A DNA stretch of 64,000 nt, taken from contig JAUJEA010000010.1 of NCBI GenBank assembly GCA_030442035.1, positions 62,001 through 126,000 of the forward strand, written 5' to 3'. Numbering within the stretch: the first letter of the stretch is position 1; the number at the start of each line of letters is the position of its first letter. Both the position numbers and the translations under genes were made by a program. This stretch comes from Splendidivirga corallicola. GTDB taxonomy: Bacteria > Bacteroidota > Bacteroidia > Cytophagales > Cyclobacteriaceae. Shown piece by piece: positions 27,449 to 37,488 of this stretch. Under the pieces are notes generated by a model that saw only the letters and a list, made by a program, of their open reading frames with translations, made no database searches and was not told where the DNA came from.

Positions 27449-30400
27449 TTACCTTTTTATAATTTTATGAACATGCGATGATCCTGACTGCGCTATAATT
27501 CTTAGTAAAAACATTCCTTTCTGCAAATTCTCTACATTCAAATCATAGATGTTTGAATTAATGTTTTCAAATTTTTGCACTAATTGTCCGGACAAATTTA
27601 TAATGCCGATATGATCAATTTTCTCCTTGGAATGAACTGTAAAATTATTTTTGACAGGATTGGGATAAATTGATATTCTGGAATTATCATGTGTCCCAAA
27701 AAATACTGATGGCTCCGCCTTTCCCCCGGATCCGCTGCTACCGGATTGATAGGTAACAACAAGTACCGGTCTGTTGGCTGCAACAGAGGCTTCTTTACTA
27801 TGGTAATGTATCCACTCGCCATTATTTACAACACCTTGCACCAGCAACGAAAGCTTTCCATCTCCTGCTTTTTCGGACTGTGCCTGTGCTGTAACATCCC
27901 ATTCGGTAGTTGTTGTACTTCCTGCCTTGGTATCAAGTAAACCCCCTGAAGCTGGTTTGTTGTTCCAGGTTATCCCTGTCTCGTTCCATGAGTCGTCACT
28001 TACAAACTTTGCTTCGAAATTAGATGACGCCACATTAGCAGAATTACCTGAAGGTACAAGCTTTAATTTAGCACTGGTAATGGTTCCTGTTATCGAGGTC
28101 AAATCAAAACGGAAATAGGCCTGTCGGTTGTAAGAATCATTATTAAAACTTTTCTTGATTATCAATATATTACCTGTTCCATAATTGTCATTGCCATAGG
28201 ATCCACTGCGAACGAAGGAATCCGCTTCCGCCGATAGATCTGTTGTTGTAGTTCCGGCAGGTTGAGTTGCAACAATCAGAACCGGGCGAACGGAGGCGTT
28301 AAAGGCTTCTTTGCTGTGGTAATGTATCCATTCACCATTGTTTATAGTAGATTCTATGTGCAATGAAAGTTTACCATCACCACTCTTTTCAGTTTGAGCT
28401 TGCGTTGTAACATCCCATTCAGTAGCTGTGGTACTTCCTGCTTTAGTATCAAGTACACTCCCCACTGCGGGCATGTTGTTCCAGGTTATTCCCGTCTCGC
28501 TCCAGGAATCATCAGTTACAAACTTTACCGCAACATTGATCGATCCAACGTTGGCAGAATTACCTGAAGGAACGAGTTTCAATTTGGCACTGGTGATAAT
28601 TCCGGTTATTGATGACAGGTCAAAACGATAATAGCCCTGGCGGGTGTAAGCGTCACCATCGTTGCTTTTTTTGATTATCAGTGCATTGTTGGTGCCATAG
28701 TTATCATTACCATAGGCCCCACTTCGGACATGTGCATCCGCTTCCGGTAACAGGCTGTAGGTGTTATCTGTAACCTGAATAGTTCTAACCACTTCATCTC
28801 CATAGTAGTTAGCATTCCCTGAATTCTTTGCCTTTAATACCACTTCACCGATTCCCGTAAGTGTCAATACGTTACCGCTAACTGTTGCAGGACCGCTAAT
28901 AACCTCATATGTTATGGATACACCCGGTACATTTGTCGAAGCGCTGAGTGTAACCGGTGAATCGAACAAAGACACATCCGCAGGTTCAAAAGTAATGCGT
29001 TGAACATTTTTACCATTGATGATTCTTTTAAGATAATCGTATCTGGTCATGATACGAACTGAATCAACATTTGCGTTAAAGGAAACAGTTGTTTGAGCGG
29101 CAAAGTATTCTTTTTCAGTAGAGAAATCAAAATTCCTCAAACAGGCTTGATAATACACATTTCCATTCTTATCGACTACTTCTCTTTGAGCCGGCGCATT
29201 GTATAGGGAGCCGCCATCATAATTTCCAAAAGGTGGATCTGTTACAAAAACATTCTTCCATGTTGACCAGTTATTTGAACTACTATTCGACTTAGTACTA
29301 AATCCCATCCATTGCCATGTCCGCCGAGCTGTACAAATAATTTTATCACTTGTTGTTATCACAGTAGAATTATAGGTAGCATCACTGGCTTCCCAGTCAT
29401 GAAAAGTCCAGGTACCACTAATAGCATATGGATTTGGAGATCTTCCATAGTGAAAATCAAGACTACCTCCGGGGCCATGTGAGCCTTTAATATAATGCAG
29501 ATAACCCTGACTGTCTATTGACAACGTAGGGAAATTGTGGTTATCCGGTTTAGGAGAATTAAAACCTTCTCCAAGTCCAAGATATTTTGTTGTCGCTACT
29601 CTTGTCGACCTGTCAATTTCTGCAATCCAGAAAGCATTCTCAGGTGTGGTTGTATTAGGGATTGTACTTCCCTGCCATGCAACGAATACTTTACCATTTT
29701 TTGAAACTGCCCAGGCCCTGCCTCCGGAATGTACAAATCTTGTAACTGCTTCATTGGAAAGATGAATTCTTTGGCCTAAGTTCAGGCTACCGTCCGGATT
29801 TTTGGTAGGAATATAAACACCAAAATTATCACCAAAAACACCTATTGCAGGTGTTACGGAAGTATCATTGTAACCTGTTTTCACCTCTACAATAGCGGAT
29901 CGTTTTGCTTCTGTTTCTGAAAAAAGACGATGGACAGTAAAAGCAGGATTAGTAACGGTTATATCACTGGAATACACCAATATGCAACGTCCTGCTGTTG
30001 TTGCAGATTCATTAGCGACCCATATTACCATATAGAGGGCATTATCATCATCGATGTGTATGGAGCTATTGGAATGTGCCTGAATTGAAAATACATAGTC
30101 ATAATCGCTGGGAGCGTTGAATTGGGACTTCATGGCGGCATTCACCACATCCCTAAAATGAATCTTTGTCCAAACTCCGTTCCTTAATGTCAACAGGTAG
30201 CCTGCATATGCTGCCGTTCTTTCAATATACAAATAAGGGCGGTTCTGGCTGTCAAAAGCCATCTGGTTCGATCCCGGATAATCCGTTCCCGGGTAGTTAA
30301 CCAATTCTTGTGAATTACCATCCAATAGAAAATCTCTGGGTGGCACATAAAATGGCAAATCATCGATATGTTTTACCATTGGAAGATTTTGAGCATGTAC

Positions 30401-30514
30401 AGTTGTCATTAGTGCTAAAGCCCAAAAGAGTATCAAGCTCAACCGGGCTGAAATCCACTTTGCCAACAAAAAAAAGAATGCGACACGAAAAAAGTGTTTC
30501 ATAATTGTATTCAT
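27449..30514 (-). CDS. Secreted BNR_4-type beta-propeller protein, paralogue 2, with two DNRLRE domains and T9SS tail
   Basis: A 1021-residue paralogue with the same order: signal peptide (to about 42, ending VHAQ), propeller (about 45-495), Ig-like linker (498-581), DNRLRE domains (586-751 and 758-923) and a T9SS C-terminal domain (about 941-1021, starting ISIYPNPVKNNFTVHS). The propeller carries FVHSGG, then DNHNFPTLSIDSQGYLHYIKGSH, matching the histidine-bearing blocks of its neighbours. The linker and DNRLRE domains are much closer to paralogue 1 than the propellers are, so the catalytic part has diverged while the accessory part has been kept or exchanged. It probably acts at the cell surface on the same polysaccharide. 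Confidence 0.75.
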   Translation of the reverse strand: MNTIMKHFFRVAFFFLLAKWISARLSLILFWALALMTTVHAQNLPMVKHIDDLPFYVPPRDFLLDGNSQELVNYPGTDYPGSNQMAFDSQNRPYLYIERTAAYAGYLLTLRNGVWTKIHFRDVVNAAMKSQFNAPSDYDYVFSIQAHSNSSIHIDDDNALYMVIWVANESATTAGRCILVYSSDITVTNPAFTVHRLFSETEAKRSAIVEVKTGYNDTSVTPAIGVFGDNFGVYIPTKNPDGSLNLGQRIHLSNEAVTRFVHSGGRAWAVSKNGKVFVAWQGSTIPNTTTPENAFWIAEIDRSTRVATTKYLGLGEGFNSPKPDNHNFPTLSIDSQGYLHYIKGSHGPGGSLDFHYGRSPNPYAISGTWTFHDWEASDATYNSTVITTSDKIICTARRTWQWMGFSTKSNSSSNNWSTWKNVFVTDPPFGNYDGGSLYNAPAQREVVDKNGNVYYQACLRNFDFSTEKEYFAAQTTVSFNANVDSVRIMTRYDYLKRIINGKNVQRITFEPADVSLFDSPVTLSASTNVPGVSITYEVISGPATVSGNVLTLTGIGEVVLKAKNSGNANYYGDEVVRTIQVTDNTYSLLPEADAHVRSGAYGNDNYGTNNALIIKKSNDGDAYTRQGYYRFDLSSITGIITSAKLKLVPSGNSANVGSINVAVKFVTDDSWSETGITWNNMPAVGSVLDTKAGSTTATEWDVTTQAQTEKSGDGKLSLHIESTINNGEWIHYHSKEAFNASVRPVLIVATQPAGTTTTDLSAEADSFVRSGSYGNDNYGTGNILIIKKSFNNDSYNRQAYFRFDLTSITGTITSAKLKLVPSGNSANVASSNFEAKFVSDDSWNETGITWNNKPASGGLLDTKAGSTTTTEWDVTAQAQSEKAGDGKLSLLVQGVVNNGEWIHYHSKEASVAANRPVLVVTYQSGSSGSGGKAEPSVFFGTHDNSRISIYPNPVKNNFTVHSKEKIDHIGIINLSGQLVQKFENINSNIYDLNVENLQKGMFLLRIIAQSGSSHVHKIIKR

Positions 30515-30871
30515 TAAGATTAAACATGTGAATCGCGAACTTCCTTGTAGCTTGGAGAAAGAAAAAATTTATGAGTTTCGAAGGCTTGCCACTAAATATT
30601 ACAAGCTCTCAAAACGATCTGGCAAAAAATTCTAATGCGAACGTAACCTCATTCCCGGAGTCATTAAGATTTTTGACAACTCCGAAAAACCGAGATCCAA
30701 AGCTGGTATCTAGCACTTCTTATTTTTTAAAGCTAAACGATTGTATTTGACAATAAATACTTACTATTCAGCTCCTAGTTCAATTCTTAAGCTAGCTTCA
30801 GGTTATTAAACTTAAACCTACAATAAAATACCTGGCCTGTACATGCACTATTTAGTAAAAAGCTGGTACTT
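30515..30871. other. Intergenic region, nothing specific
   Basis: A 357-base gap between an AraC regulator gene end and the start of propeller gene 2. It must include that gene's promoter, but no TAnnTTTG box, palindrome or terminator stood out. Confidence 0.4.
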
Positions 30872-31744
30872 TTAAAGCTTCATTTCTCTGAATTGGGTGG
30901 GTGAATATCCGGTTTTCTTTTTAAACATCCGGCTGAAATAAGAAGGGTCGTTGTACATCAGATAATAAGCGATTTCCTGGCTGGTCATATTTGAAAAAGT
31001 CAGCAAGCGCTTGGCCTCCAGTATGACTCTATCACTAATAAGACTACTGGCAGTCCTGCCACAAACTTTCTTGGTAATTTTATTGAGGTATGACGGGCTT
31101 ACATTAAGATGATCAGCATAGTAATTTACAGCCTGATTTGTTACATAATTTTTTTCTATCAGATCCTTGAAAGATCGGAAAACAACATTCATGTTTTGAT
31201 TGATTCTCTCCTTTGTTTCTGTGATTTTGTTATGAAGTGTTTTTGTTTTTAGAATAATGATGTAAAGGCAAGACTTTATGATTTCCTCGCTGGCCTCTCC
31301 AGGATATGAATATTCATGTTTAATCGCCTCCAAGGTATTACACACAAACTTAAAATCAGATACAGTCATGTCCAGGTATGGTATGGAAAACTCACTAATT
31401 TTCACGTCCGGCAGCTTTCTATTGAGTGCCATAAATTCTTCTGTAAATGCAAGAATATATCCCTGAGCGTTTTGATGGTTTGAGATCAAATGAACTTGTC
31501 CTGGTGTAACGAAATGGATGCTATGGTTATTAATGGGAAACTTACTAAAATCGATTTCATGTGTCCCTGTTCCTTTGAGAAAAATACATATTTCATAGAA
31601 ATCATGCCTGTGCGGCATATTGGTTTTTACAGGAAATTCGGGATATAACGGTTCATTCTTTGCAAGGGACTTCAGAGAATACAGCTTAAATCCATCAAAT
31701 TTGACAGATGGGTCGGGAATACTGTAAAGCGGAATGTCCGACAT
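30872..31744 (-). CDS. AraC family transcriptional regulator (cupin + HTH)
   Basis: A 290-residue regulator. The N-terminal cupin-like sensing domain (about 30-110) has MPHRHDFYEICIFLKGTG and INNHSIHFVTPGQVH. The C-terminal AraC domain (about 185-290) has two HTH motifs: VSPSYLNKITKKVCGRTASS and the second in SNMTSQEIAYYLMYNDPSYFSRMFKKKTGYSPTQFR. The gene lies between GH95 and the propeller genes and likely controls this glycan module. The inducer, probably a sugar released from the glycan, is not known. Confidence 0.9.
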   Translation of the reverse strand: MSDIPLYSIPDPSVKFDGFKLYSLKSLAKNEPLYPEFPVKTNMPHRHDFYEICIFLKGTGTHEIDFSKFPINNHSIHFVTPGQVHLISNHQNAQGYILAFTEEFMALNRKLPDVKISEFSIPYLDMTVSDFKFVCNTLEAIKHEYSYPGEASEEIIKSCLYIIILKTKTLHNKITETKERINQNMNVVFRSFKDLIEKNYVTNQAVNYYADHLNVSPSYLNKITKKVCGRTASSLISDRVILEAKRLLTFSNMTSQEIAYYLMYNDPSYFSRMFKKKTGYSPTQFREMKL

Positions 31745-31998
31745 ATTTGTAGCCTGGAATTTACAATAAAAATCAAAGCAAAATCCAAAGATGTTTGCTT
31801 TGTCAAAGATTCTCTACTGCTCAGTGTTCAACTTTCAATTCCGGCACCGATACTGATTGTCAAGCATTATTATCTTGAATTAATCTTTGTTATACTAAAA
31901 ATTTATTCCCCTAAACTCTTTACTAAGCACATAATTGAAATATGGTTAGCATTTCATATACTACACTGTTATATTTTAATGTTCCTCTATAGGTCATT

Positions 31999-34380
31999 TT
32001 AAGATGATGCTATTTGTTCGAGCAAAGTATCCAGCTGCAAACTCTCTCCTTTGCTGAGAGATAACTCTTTTACCTTCCCATCATATTTCACTTTACATTG
32101 GTTTCCCAAAAGAGATGTTATTTTAGCATGTTTCAATTTACCATTCTCCCATTCCAGGTCCACCTCAAAGCCACCTCTTGCTTTTAAACCTTTGATTTTA
32201 CCTTTTGACCAAGCTTTCGGAAGTGCCGGAAGTATATCTATGGAACCATTGTGAGATTGCAACAGCATTTCAGCCACTCCTGCTGTAAAGCCAAAGTTAC
32301 CGTCAATCTGAAAGGGAGGATGCATATCAAAGAGGTTGTCTTCCGTAGATTTTTGTAAAAACAAGTTAACATGCTCTTCAGCCATTTCCCCATCCAATAG
32401 TCTCGCTGAAAAATTAATAAGCCAGGCCCGGCTCCATCCGGTATGTCCGCCTCCATGGGCCAATCGGTAGTCCAGCGTCTTTCTTGCTGCCACAAACAGA
32501 TCGGGTGTTTTATCTTTGGTGATAGTGTTTCCAGGGTGTAAGGCATAAAGATGAGACATATGTCTGTGTCCTTTCTCAGGTTCCTCATAAAATTGATCCC
32601 ATTCCAATATCCTTCCATCCGGACCTATAGCTAACCCTGTTTTCAGATTGCTTCTTTTCTGTTTTACCTCTGCAATGAAATCATCTTCTATATTCAGAAT
32701 CTCTGCAGCCTCTAACACATGGTCAAATACCTCTGCCATTATTTGCTGTCCCATGGCTGTATACAAAGCTACTGCAGCAGGTTTTCCATCCGGGGCGATA
32801 TACGAGTTTTCGGGTGATGTAGAGGGAGTACCTATCCATGATTTATCTTTCGGATGCTGCACAAGCCAATCTACATAAAATTCAGCAATGGCTTTGGTAG
32901 CGGGATACATTCTATTCTTCAGAAAAACGGTATCACCCGTAAACTGGTAGTGCTCCCAAAGGTGTTGCACAAGCCACCCTCCCCCATGGATCCAGCTTCC
33001 CCAAAAAGGTTCCCGGGCTCGCATCCACGCGGGTGCCCAAAGATCAGTAGCCTGGTGAGCTACAGCTCCGTCACAACCATACTGTTCTTTGGCCGTTATT
33101 CTTCCACGCTCTATAAGCCGGTCGATATAGTCAAACAGCGGTTCATGGCAATCACTCAGATTGGTTACTTCAGCTGGCCAATAGTTCATCTGTAAATTGA
33201 TATTGAGATGGTAATCTCCATTCCATGGAGCCTTAATATGCTCATTCCAAAGCCCTTGCAGATTGGCTGGATTGGTAGCAGGCCTGGAGCTTCCTATTAG
33301 TAAGTAACGTCCATAATGAAACATTTTTGCAATCAGATCCGGATCCTTTTCACCATTTCTTATGTGCTTCAGGCGAATATCAGTCGGCAGTGAATCCAGT
33401 TCATGCCCTCCCAGATCAAATGTCACCCTATTAAACAGGGATTGGTGGTCTTTTACATGGTTTGAAAGCAGTGTGGAAAGGGGCTTGTTTGACAGTGCCT
33501 CCAACGTAGCTTTGTTCCTGGCCAGATAGTCTTTATCATAATATGAAGTTGCACTCACAAGGTAAATGATAGCCTCTTTTACATTTTTCAAAAACAACTT
33601 TCCATCTTCAGAAATAATTTCTCCTCCCTGATGCTGTACTTTGACCCTGGTTTCAAAATTCACACCATAATCAATTGGTAAAGGTTTTGAATCCACCTGG
33701 CCACCGTATTGAGTGACCGTCCCCTTCATGCTTATTTCGTTAATCTCCGGATTGCTTACCATAATGGTGGGTTTGCCCTGATCCACAGGTCGGTCCAGAC
33801 CTAACCGACAGCTCAGCCCTTGGGGACCATCTGCGTTTAAAGTAACTACCATAACATTGTCCGGTGCTGAGCAAAAGGCCCTTTCTGTTATCTGAGTCCC
33901 TTCTTTGGTATATGTTACGGTTACCAACGCCGAATCCAGGTTCAGTTCTCTGCGATAGTCTTTCACAGGAGCTTCATCGAAATCAAGATACAAGTCTCCC
34001 ATTGTTTGATGAGAGCGCGTAATGTCTTTTCTGGAAAATTTTTCCACAATCATTTTATCCGCTTCATGGACCCTTCCTTGAAAAACCAGTTTGCGAAGCT
34101 CTTGCAGATCTTTTGGTGTACCCTTAGAATTTCCTAAATCGGGCCCACCAGGCCACATGGAATCTTCATTCAGTTGGATCCTTTCATGGTTCGGATCCCC
34201 AAAGACCATAGCCCCCATTCTACCGTTCCCAATAGGAAGTGCATGGTTCCATTGAGTTGCAGGCTGTTCGTACCAGATTGATATAGGATCCTGATCTTCA
34301 TCGGGTATGGAGTTGTTACAAGAGAAAAGCACTATGAGCAAGGCTATCGGAATAATTATTCCAGCAAATTTCATTTTCAT
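31999..34380 (-). CDS. GH95 family glycoside hydrolase lipoprotein (alpha-L-fucosidase/alpha-L-galactosidase type)
   Basis: A 793-residue lipoprotein (lipobox LFSCNNS at about 21) of GH95. The family hallmarks are [26 protein letters not shown] at the N-terminus, [10 protein letters not shown] (about 395, the Asn-containing active-site loop), STSPENSY (about 522, carrying the expected general acid Glu) and QIDGNFG (about 691, Asp). All three active-site positions look intact. GH95 enzymes remove terminal alpha-1,2-L-fucose, and some act on alpha-L-galactose; which applies here cannot be told. The lipobox suggests a periplasmic or surface enzyme. Confidence 0.92.
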   Translation of the reverse strand: MKMKFAGIIIPIALLIVLFSCNNSIPDEDQDPISIWYEQPATQWNHALPIGNGRMGAMVFGDPNHERIQLNEDSMWPGGPDLGNSKGTPKDLQELRKLVFQGRVHEADKMIVEKFSRKDITRSHQTMGDLYLDFDEAPVKDYRRELNLDSALVTVTYTKEGTQITERAFCSAPDNVMVVTLNADGPQGLSCRLGLDRPVDQGKPTIMVSNPEINEISMKGTVTQYGGQVDSKPLPIDYGVNFETRVKVQHQGGEIISEDGKLFLKNVKEAIIYLVSATSYYDKDYLARNKATLEALSNKPLSTLLSNHVKDHQSLFNRVTFDLGGHELDSLPTDIRLKHIRNGEKDPDLIAKMFHYGRYLLIGSSRPATNPANLQGLWNEHIKAPWNGDYHLNINLQMNYWPAEVTNLSDCHEPLFDYIDRLIERGRITAKEQYGCDGAVAHQATDLWAPAWMRAREPFWGSWIHGGGWLVQHLWEHYQFTGDTVFLKNRMYPATKAIAEFYVDWLVQHPKDKSWIGTPSTSPENSYIAPDGKPAAVALYTAMGQQIMAEVFDHVLEAAEILNIEDDFIAEVKQKRSNLKTGLAIGPDGRILEWDQFYEEPEKGHRHMSHLYALHPGNTITKDKTPDLFVAARKTLDYRLAHGGGHTGWSRAWLINFSARLLDGEMAEEHVNLFLQKSTEDNLFDMHPPFQIDGNFGFTAGVAEMLLQSHNGSIDILPALPKAWSKGKIKGLKARGGFEVDLEWENGKLKHAKITSLLGNQCKVKYDGKVKELSLSKGESLQLDTLLEQIASS

Positions 34381-34577
34381 CAGATTACTTACTTTTGTTA
34401 ATTTGAATAAATTTCAACTCCATATCAGACCGTTTTTGAATGTCAAGTTCTGTCCGGATTCCCTGAACTGGATAACGTTGTGCAGAAGACGGGCAGTGAT
34501 CCAATATACTGTCCGATCTTTCTTCATATCTATAAATAAACTATCCTTTCCCATGAAAAATAGCCAATGCTTTTGTT

Positions 34578-36026
34578 TTAAAATCCCTCAACAAAATCCT
34601 GTTTAGTGGCAATTTTCCAGGTTTTTCCACTATTTGAAGACATCGCCAGCACACGACGGAAATCCCAGGTTTCGTAATCAGCACCACTGTTGGGCGTCCA
34701 GGATATGAAAATCCTGTCTTTTCTGTCCTTAACTATGTGATGGTAATAGACTCGATATCCATCCTCTGAGTTTTGGTCAACAAATAAACTTCCATTGTCA
34801 TTGGTGAATCCATTTTTCACATCCCCTATCTGATATCGCAATTTATAAGGATTTCCAGCTCTAAAGAATGAATGCATATTGCCGGCGTTATCAATTAACA
34901 GAGTGCTGTATGTACGACCGTTACCGATATTTTTAGCTTCTTCCCATGCTGTTATGTCTAGTTTGTTTTTGGATTTTGTTTTAATAAACGGTCCTGTAGG
35001 GTTATTCGCATGAGCGCCACTCTGTATATGCAAATAGCCCTCCTGGTCAATTGCGATAACAGGGATACTATGCCCATCAGCAAAGGAAGGAGTAGCTTCG
35101 AACAAAAATTTACGCGCTACTTCGAATTTATTTGTCTTTCTGTTAAACTTTTTGATATATCCGGCATTATTCCCATCAGGATCTTTTTCCGGATCGGAAT
35201 CATGGCGTGTGTAGGTTATAAAAGCGTGATCACCTTTTGTCGCAGCAAAACTCTCGCCACCGGAATGGTTAGAAAACCCGGGTATATTGCTGTCCAGCAA
35301 TACAGGTTCATTGAAAACCAACTCATCTCTATCAAAATAACCATTTAATACGTAAGCCTGACCGTAGCTTTTTTGTGCCCATGGTTCCGGAGTTTTATAT
35401 GGAAAGCCTTTTTGGCGTTTTAAGAAAACAAATAATGGAGCATATTCTTTGGTATCGTTAAAGCCATTTCTGACTTCCATTACCGACGTTGTTGCACTAT
35501 TGGGGATAACATCTTTAACAATGAAGTCCCCACTAAAACCATCGCTTCCAATGTCCCTGGCATAGAGGACAACGCTTTTAAACCTGGGTTTATCACCCTC
35601 TGTTTTGTGCATAACATCAATCAGGGCAATCAAATTATCATTGTCATCAATCATCAGTTGACACGATCTGGACGCATTGTGTCCCTGGTACATCTTGTCA
35701 TCTTTGTTGATGTAAAGCTTGTTACCAAATATCTCTTCCAGCTCGTCTTTATAACTGTAATATACCCATTCATTATTTCTAAGTGTCGCCACCTGATACA
35801 CTCCATTTTGCAGGTTATGGCCCACCAAGGTATTGTTGATGATATAAGGTCTGTTGCTTTTATCAAAATCAATAGCCATGGGTGCTTCATAGTCCAGGTT
35901 ATTGACAAATTCTTCAGAACTCCCTGTCTGGTTATGATAAAAAATGGCCTGTTCATTCTTTCTTTTAAGAAAGTAGCCTGTTGCTATAACTCCGAATAAG
36001 ACTGTGATGGTATATGCTTTCAACAT
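34578..36026 (-). CDS. BNR_4-type beta-propeller protein, paralogue 3 (candidate lyase)
   Basis: A 482-residue single-domain propeller with an N-terminal signal/anchor (residues 3-20). It lacks the DNRLRE and T9SS parts of its two larger paralogues. It keeps the key blocks: FSNHSGGESFAATKG, then DGHSIPVIAIDQEGYLHIQSGAH, plus VMEVRNGFND and TYSTLLIDNAGNMHSF. Of the three it most resembles PL24/PL25-type ulvan lyases in size and motif layout, judged from memory of those families. The stop lies 12 bases after the upstream GH172 gene region, so it is probably co-transcribed with it and with GH95. It probably sits in the periplasm or outer membrane. Confidence 0.75.
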   Translation of the reverse strand: MLKAYTITVLFGVIATGYFLKRKNEQAIFYHNQTGSSEEFVNNLDYEAPMAIDFDKSNRPYIINNTLVGHNLQNGVYQVATLRNNEWVYYSYKDELEEIFGNKLYINKDDKMYQGHNASRSCQLMIDDNDNLIALIDVMHKTEGDKPRFKSVVLYARDIGSDGFSGDFIVKDVIPNSATTSVMEVRNGFNDTKEYAPLFVFLKRQKGFPYKTPEPWAQKSYGQAYVLNGYFDRDELVFNEPVLLDSNIPGFSNHSGGESFAATKGDHAFITYTRHDSDPEKDPDGNNAGYIKKFNRKTNKFEVARKFLFEATPSFADGHSIPVIAIDQEGYLHIQSGAHANNPTGPFIKTKSKNKLDITAWEEAKNIGNGRTYSTLLIDNAGNMHSFFRAGNPYKLRYQIGDVKNGFTNDNGSLFVDQNSEDGYRVYYHHIVKDRKDRIFISWTPNSGADYETWDFRRVLAMSSNSGKTWKIATKQDFVEGF

Positions 36027-36038
36027 GCCTGTCCAATG

Positions 36039-37199
36039 CTAGTAATTTATATTTAAAATCTCCTTAGCGGGTAATGGAGGAAAAGGAGCATGAGGTTCCT
36101 GTTGATACCAAAATGCCACTGAAGACATATCGTCTTCCAGGGGCAGGTAGTTTCCTTCATCGTCCCAACCTAAACATTGAATTTGAATTTTGAAATCAGA
36201 TTTGAACCGGATAGGATCGTAAATATGCCATCTGTATTGTCCAAAGCAACCTACAAACTCACCTTTATTCTCTACTTGATAGAATCCTGAATAGGGAGTA
36301 TTGTAATCTACGTATTCGAAATTCTTCCATCCTTCATCAAAAAATTTTTTATAGGCATAAGAACCTAAAAAATAATCCTCTTCACCGGTTCCGTTAATGG
36401 TTGGATAATTGGTATCGCCATCGATAAAAATCTGGACTTCACCTTCTCCCCACCAAAGGTTACTGCGGGTTCCCCGAGAAAGAAAAGTGCCCACGTAATG
36501 TCCCCGCCCTTTAATATTATCCACAATTACATACTCCTCTTTAAAAGGTACTTTTTTAACCCTACGAAACTGAGCATGAAAATAGGCAGCGTCTTTAGGG
36601 ACTTCGGTCAATGTATAATCCACCTGATAGTAAAGGGTAGTTCTTGAATCGGTCAGGTTGACCATTGTGATTTTACACTTTTTCCTGAATGGCATTTGCC
36701 AAAAGCAATTAAAGCCATTTAATGGGTTTACGCATACTGCCAGGGAATTAATACTGGTTTGATTTTTACTTCCCCATGCATTGCAAAAGAAGTCGCCAAC
36801 AGGAACTTCTACCGAAGGGTCTGTTTCATCATCCCAATAAATCCGGATAATCCTTAACCTGTCATTTCCACCACGTCCTGGTGTCATCCAAATGTGGTTA
36901 ACGATGCCTGGCCCGGTAATTTCGGCTAAAACTTTCTCCTCTTCCGGTTCGATAAAAACATAGGGATTGGTTTTCCATCCGTGCTTCCGAGCTGCACGAC
37001 TGGCATTGCCCTCTTCAGAGCTTACACGACCTCCTCCACCCCTTTCTCCTGTCAGATTTTCAGGGCTTACAGAGCGGCTTTCAGCGTCACTTACCATATA
37101 CAGGTTATTCATTCCCGGTATAAGAATGGTTGGGGTATGTGTTTTACAGGCAAACAGTGTTGTTGTTAAAACGAATAAGGTTATTATTTTAAGTTTCAT
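36039..37199 (-). CDS. GH172 (DUF2961) family lipoprotein
   Basis: A 386-residue lipoprotein (lipobox TTLFACK) of DUF2961, now GH172. GH172 members known to me are furanosidase-type enzymes such as alpha-D-fructofuranosidase and exo-alpha-D-arabinofuranosidases. Both expected catalytic Glu residues are present: WWGEGE (first) and GTGEEDYF (second), 22 residues apart, close to the spacing of the characterised enzyme. The N-terminal third has GPGIVNHIWMTPGR and IYWDDETDPSVEVPVGDFF, family signatures. The length is shorter than the second copy at 59751. The pseudogene at 39554-39968 contains a relative of this gene. Confidence 0.88.
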   Translation of the reverse strand: MKLKIITLFVLTTTLFACKTHTPTILIPGMNNLYMVSDAESRSVSPENLTGERGGGGRVSSEEGNASRAARKHGWKTNPYVFIEPEEEKVLAEITGPGIVNHIWMTPGRGGNDRLRIIRIYWDDETDPSVEVPVGDFFCNAWGSKNQTSINSLAVCVNPLNGFNCFWQMPFRKKCKITMVNLTDSRTTLYYQVDYTLTEVPKDAAYFHAQFRRVKKVPFKEEYVIVDNIKGRGHYVGTFLSRGTRSNLWWGEGEVQIFIDGDTNYPTINGTGEEDYFLGSYAYKKFFDEGWKNFEYVDYNTPYSGFYQVENKGEFVGCFGQYRWHIYDPIRFKSDFKIQIQCLGWDDEGNYLPLEDDMSSVAFWYQQEPHAPFPPLPAKEILNINY

Positions 37200-37488
37200 A
37201 TTTTCTCTCTTATTAAGTCCATTTTGCCATCCTTCTACTAATCATCTGTTGAAAAGCTCATGTTATCCAGTTTTCATTAATTAGATCGAAACATTTTCAT
37301 TAAAAGTACAGAAATTTGCTTGCCATAAAAGGTTATTTCAATAAGTACTTCTTTCTTTCTATTAAACTCTATTTATGATGAGTTTAAAGGGATCAAAAAA
37401 TGAAATCATTCTAAATCACTGAATTGATATCAGTAGCATATGCATTACTTTCAGCAACCCGACGTTTCAAGAGAATGTCCTATTTTTC

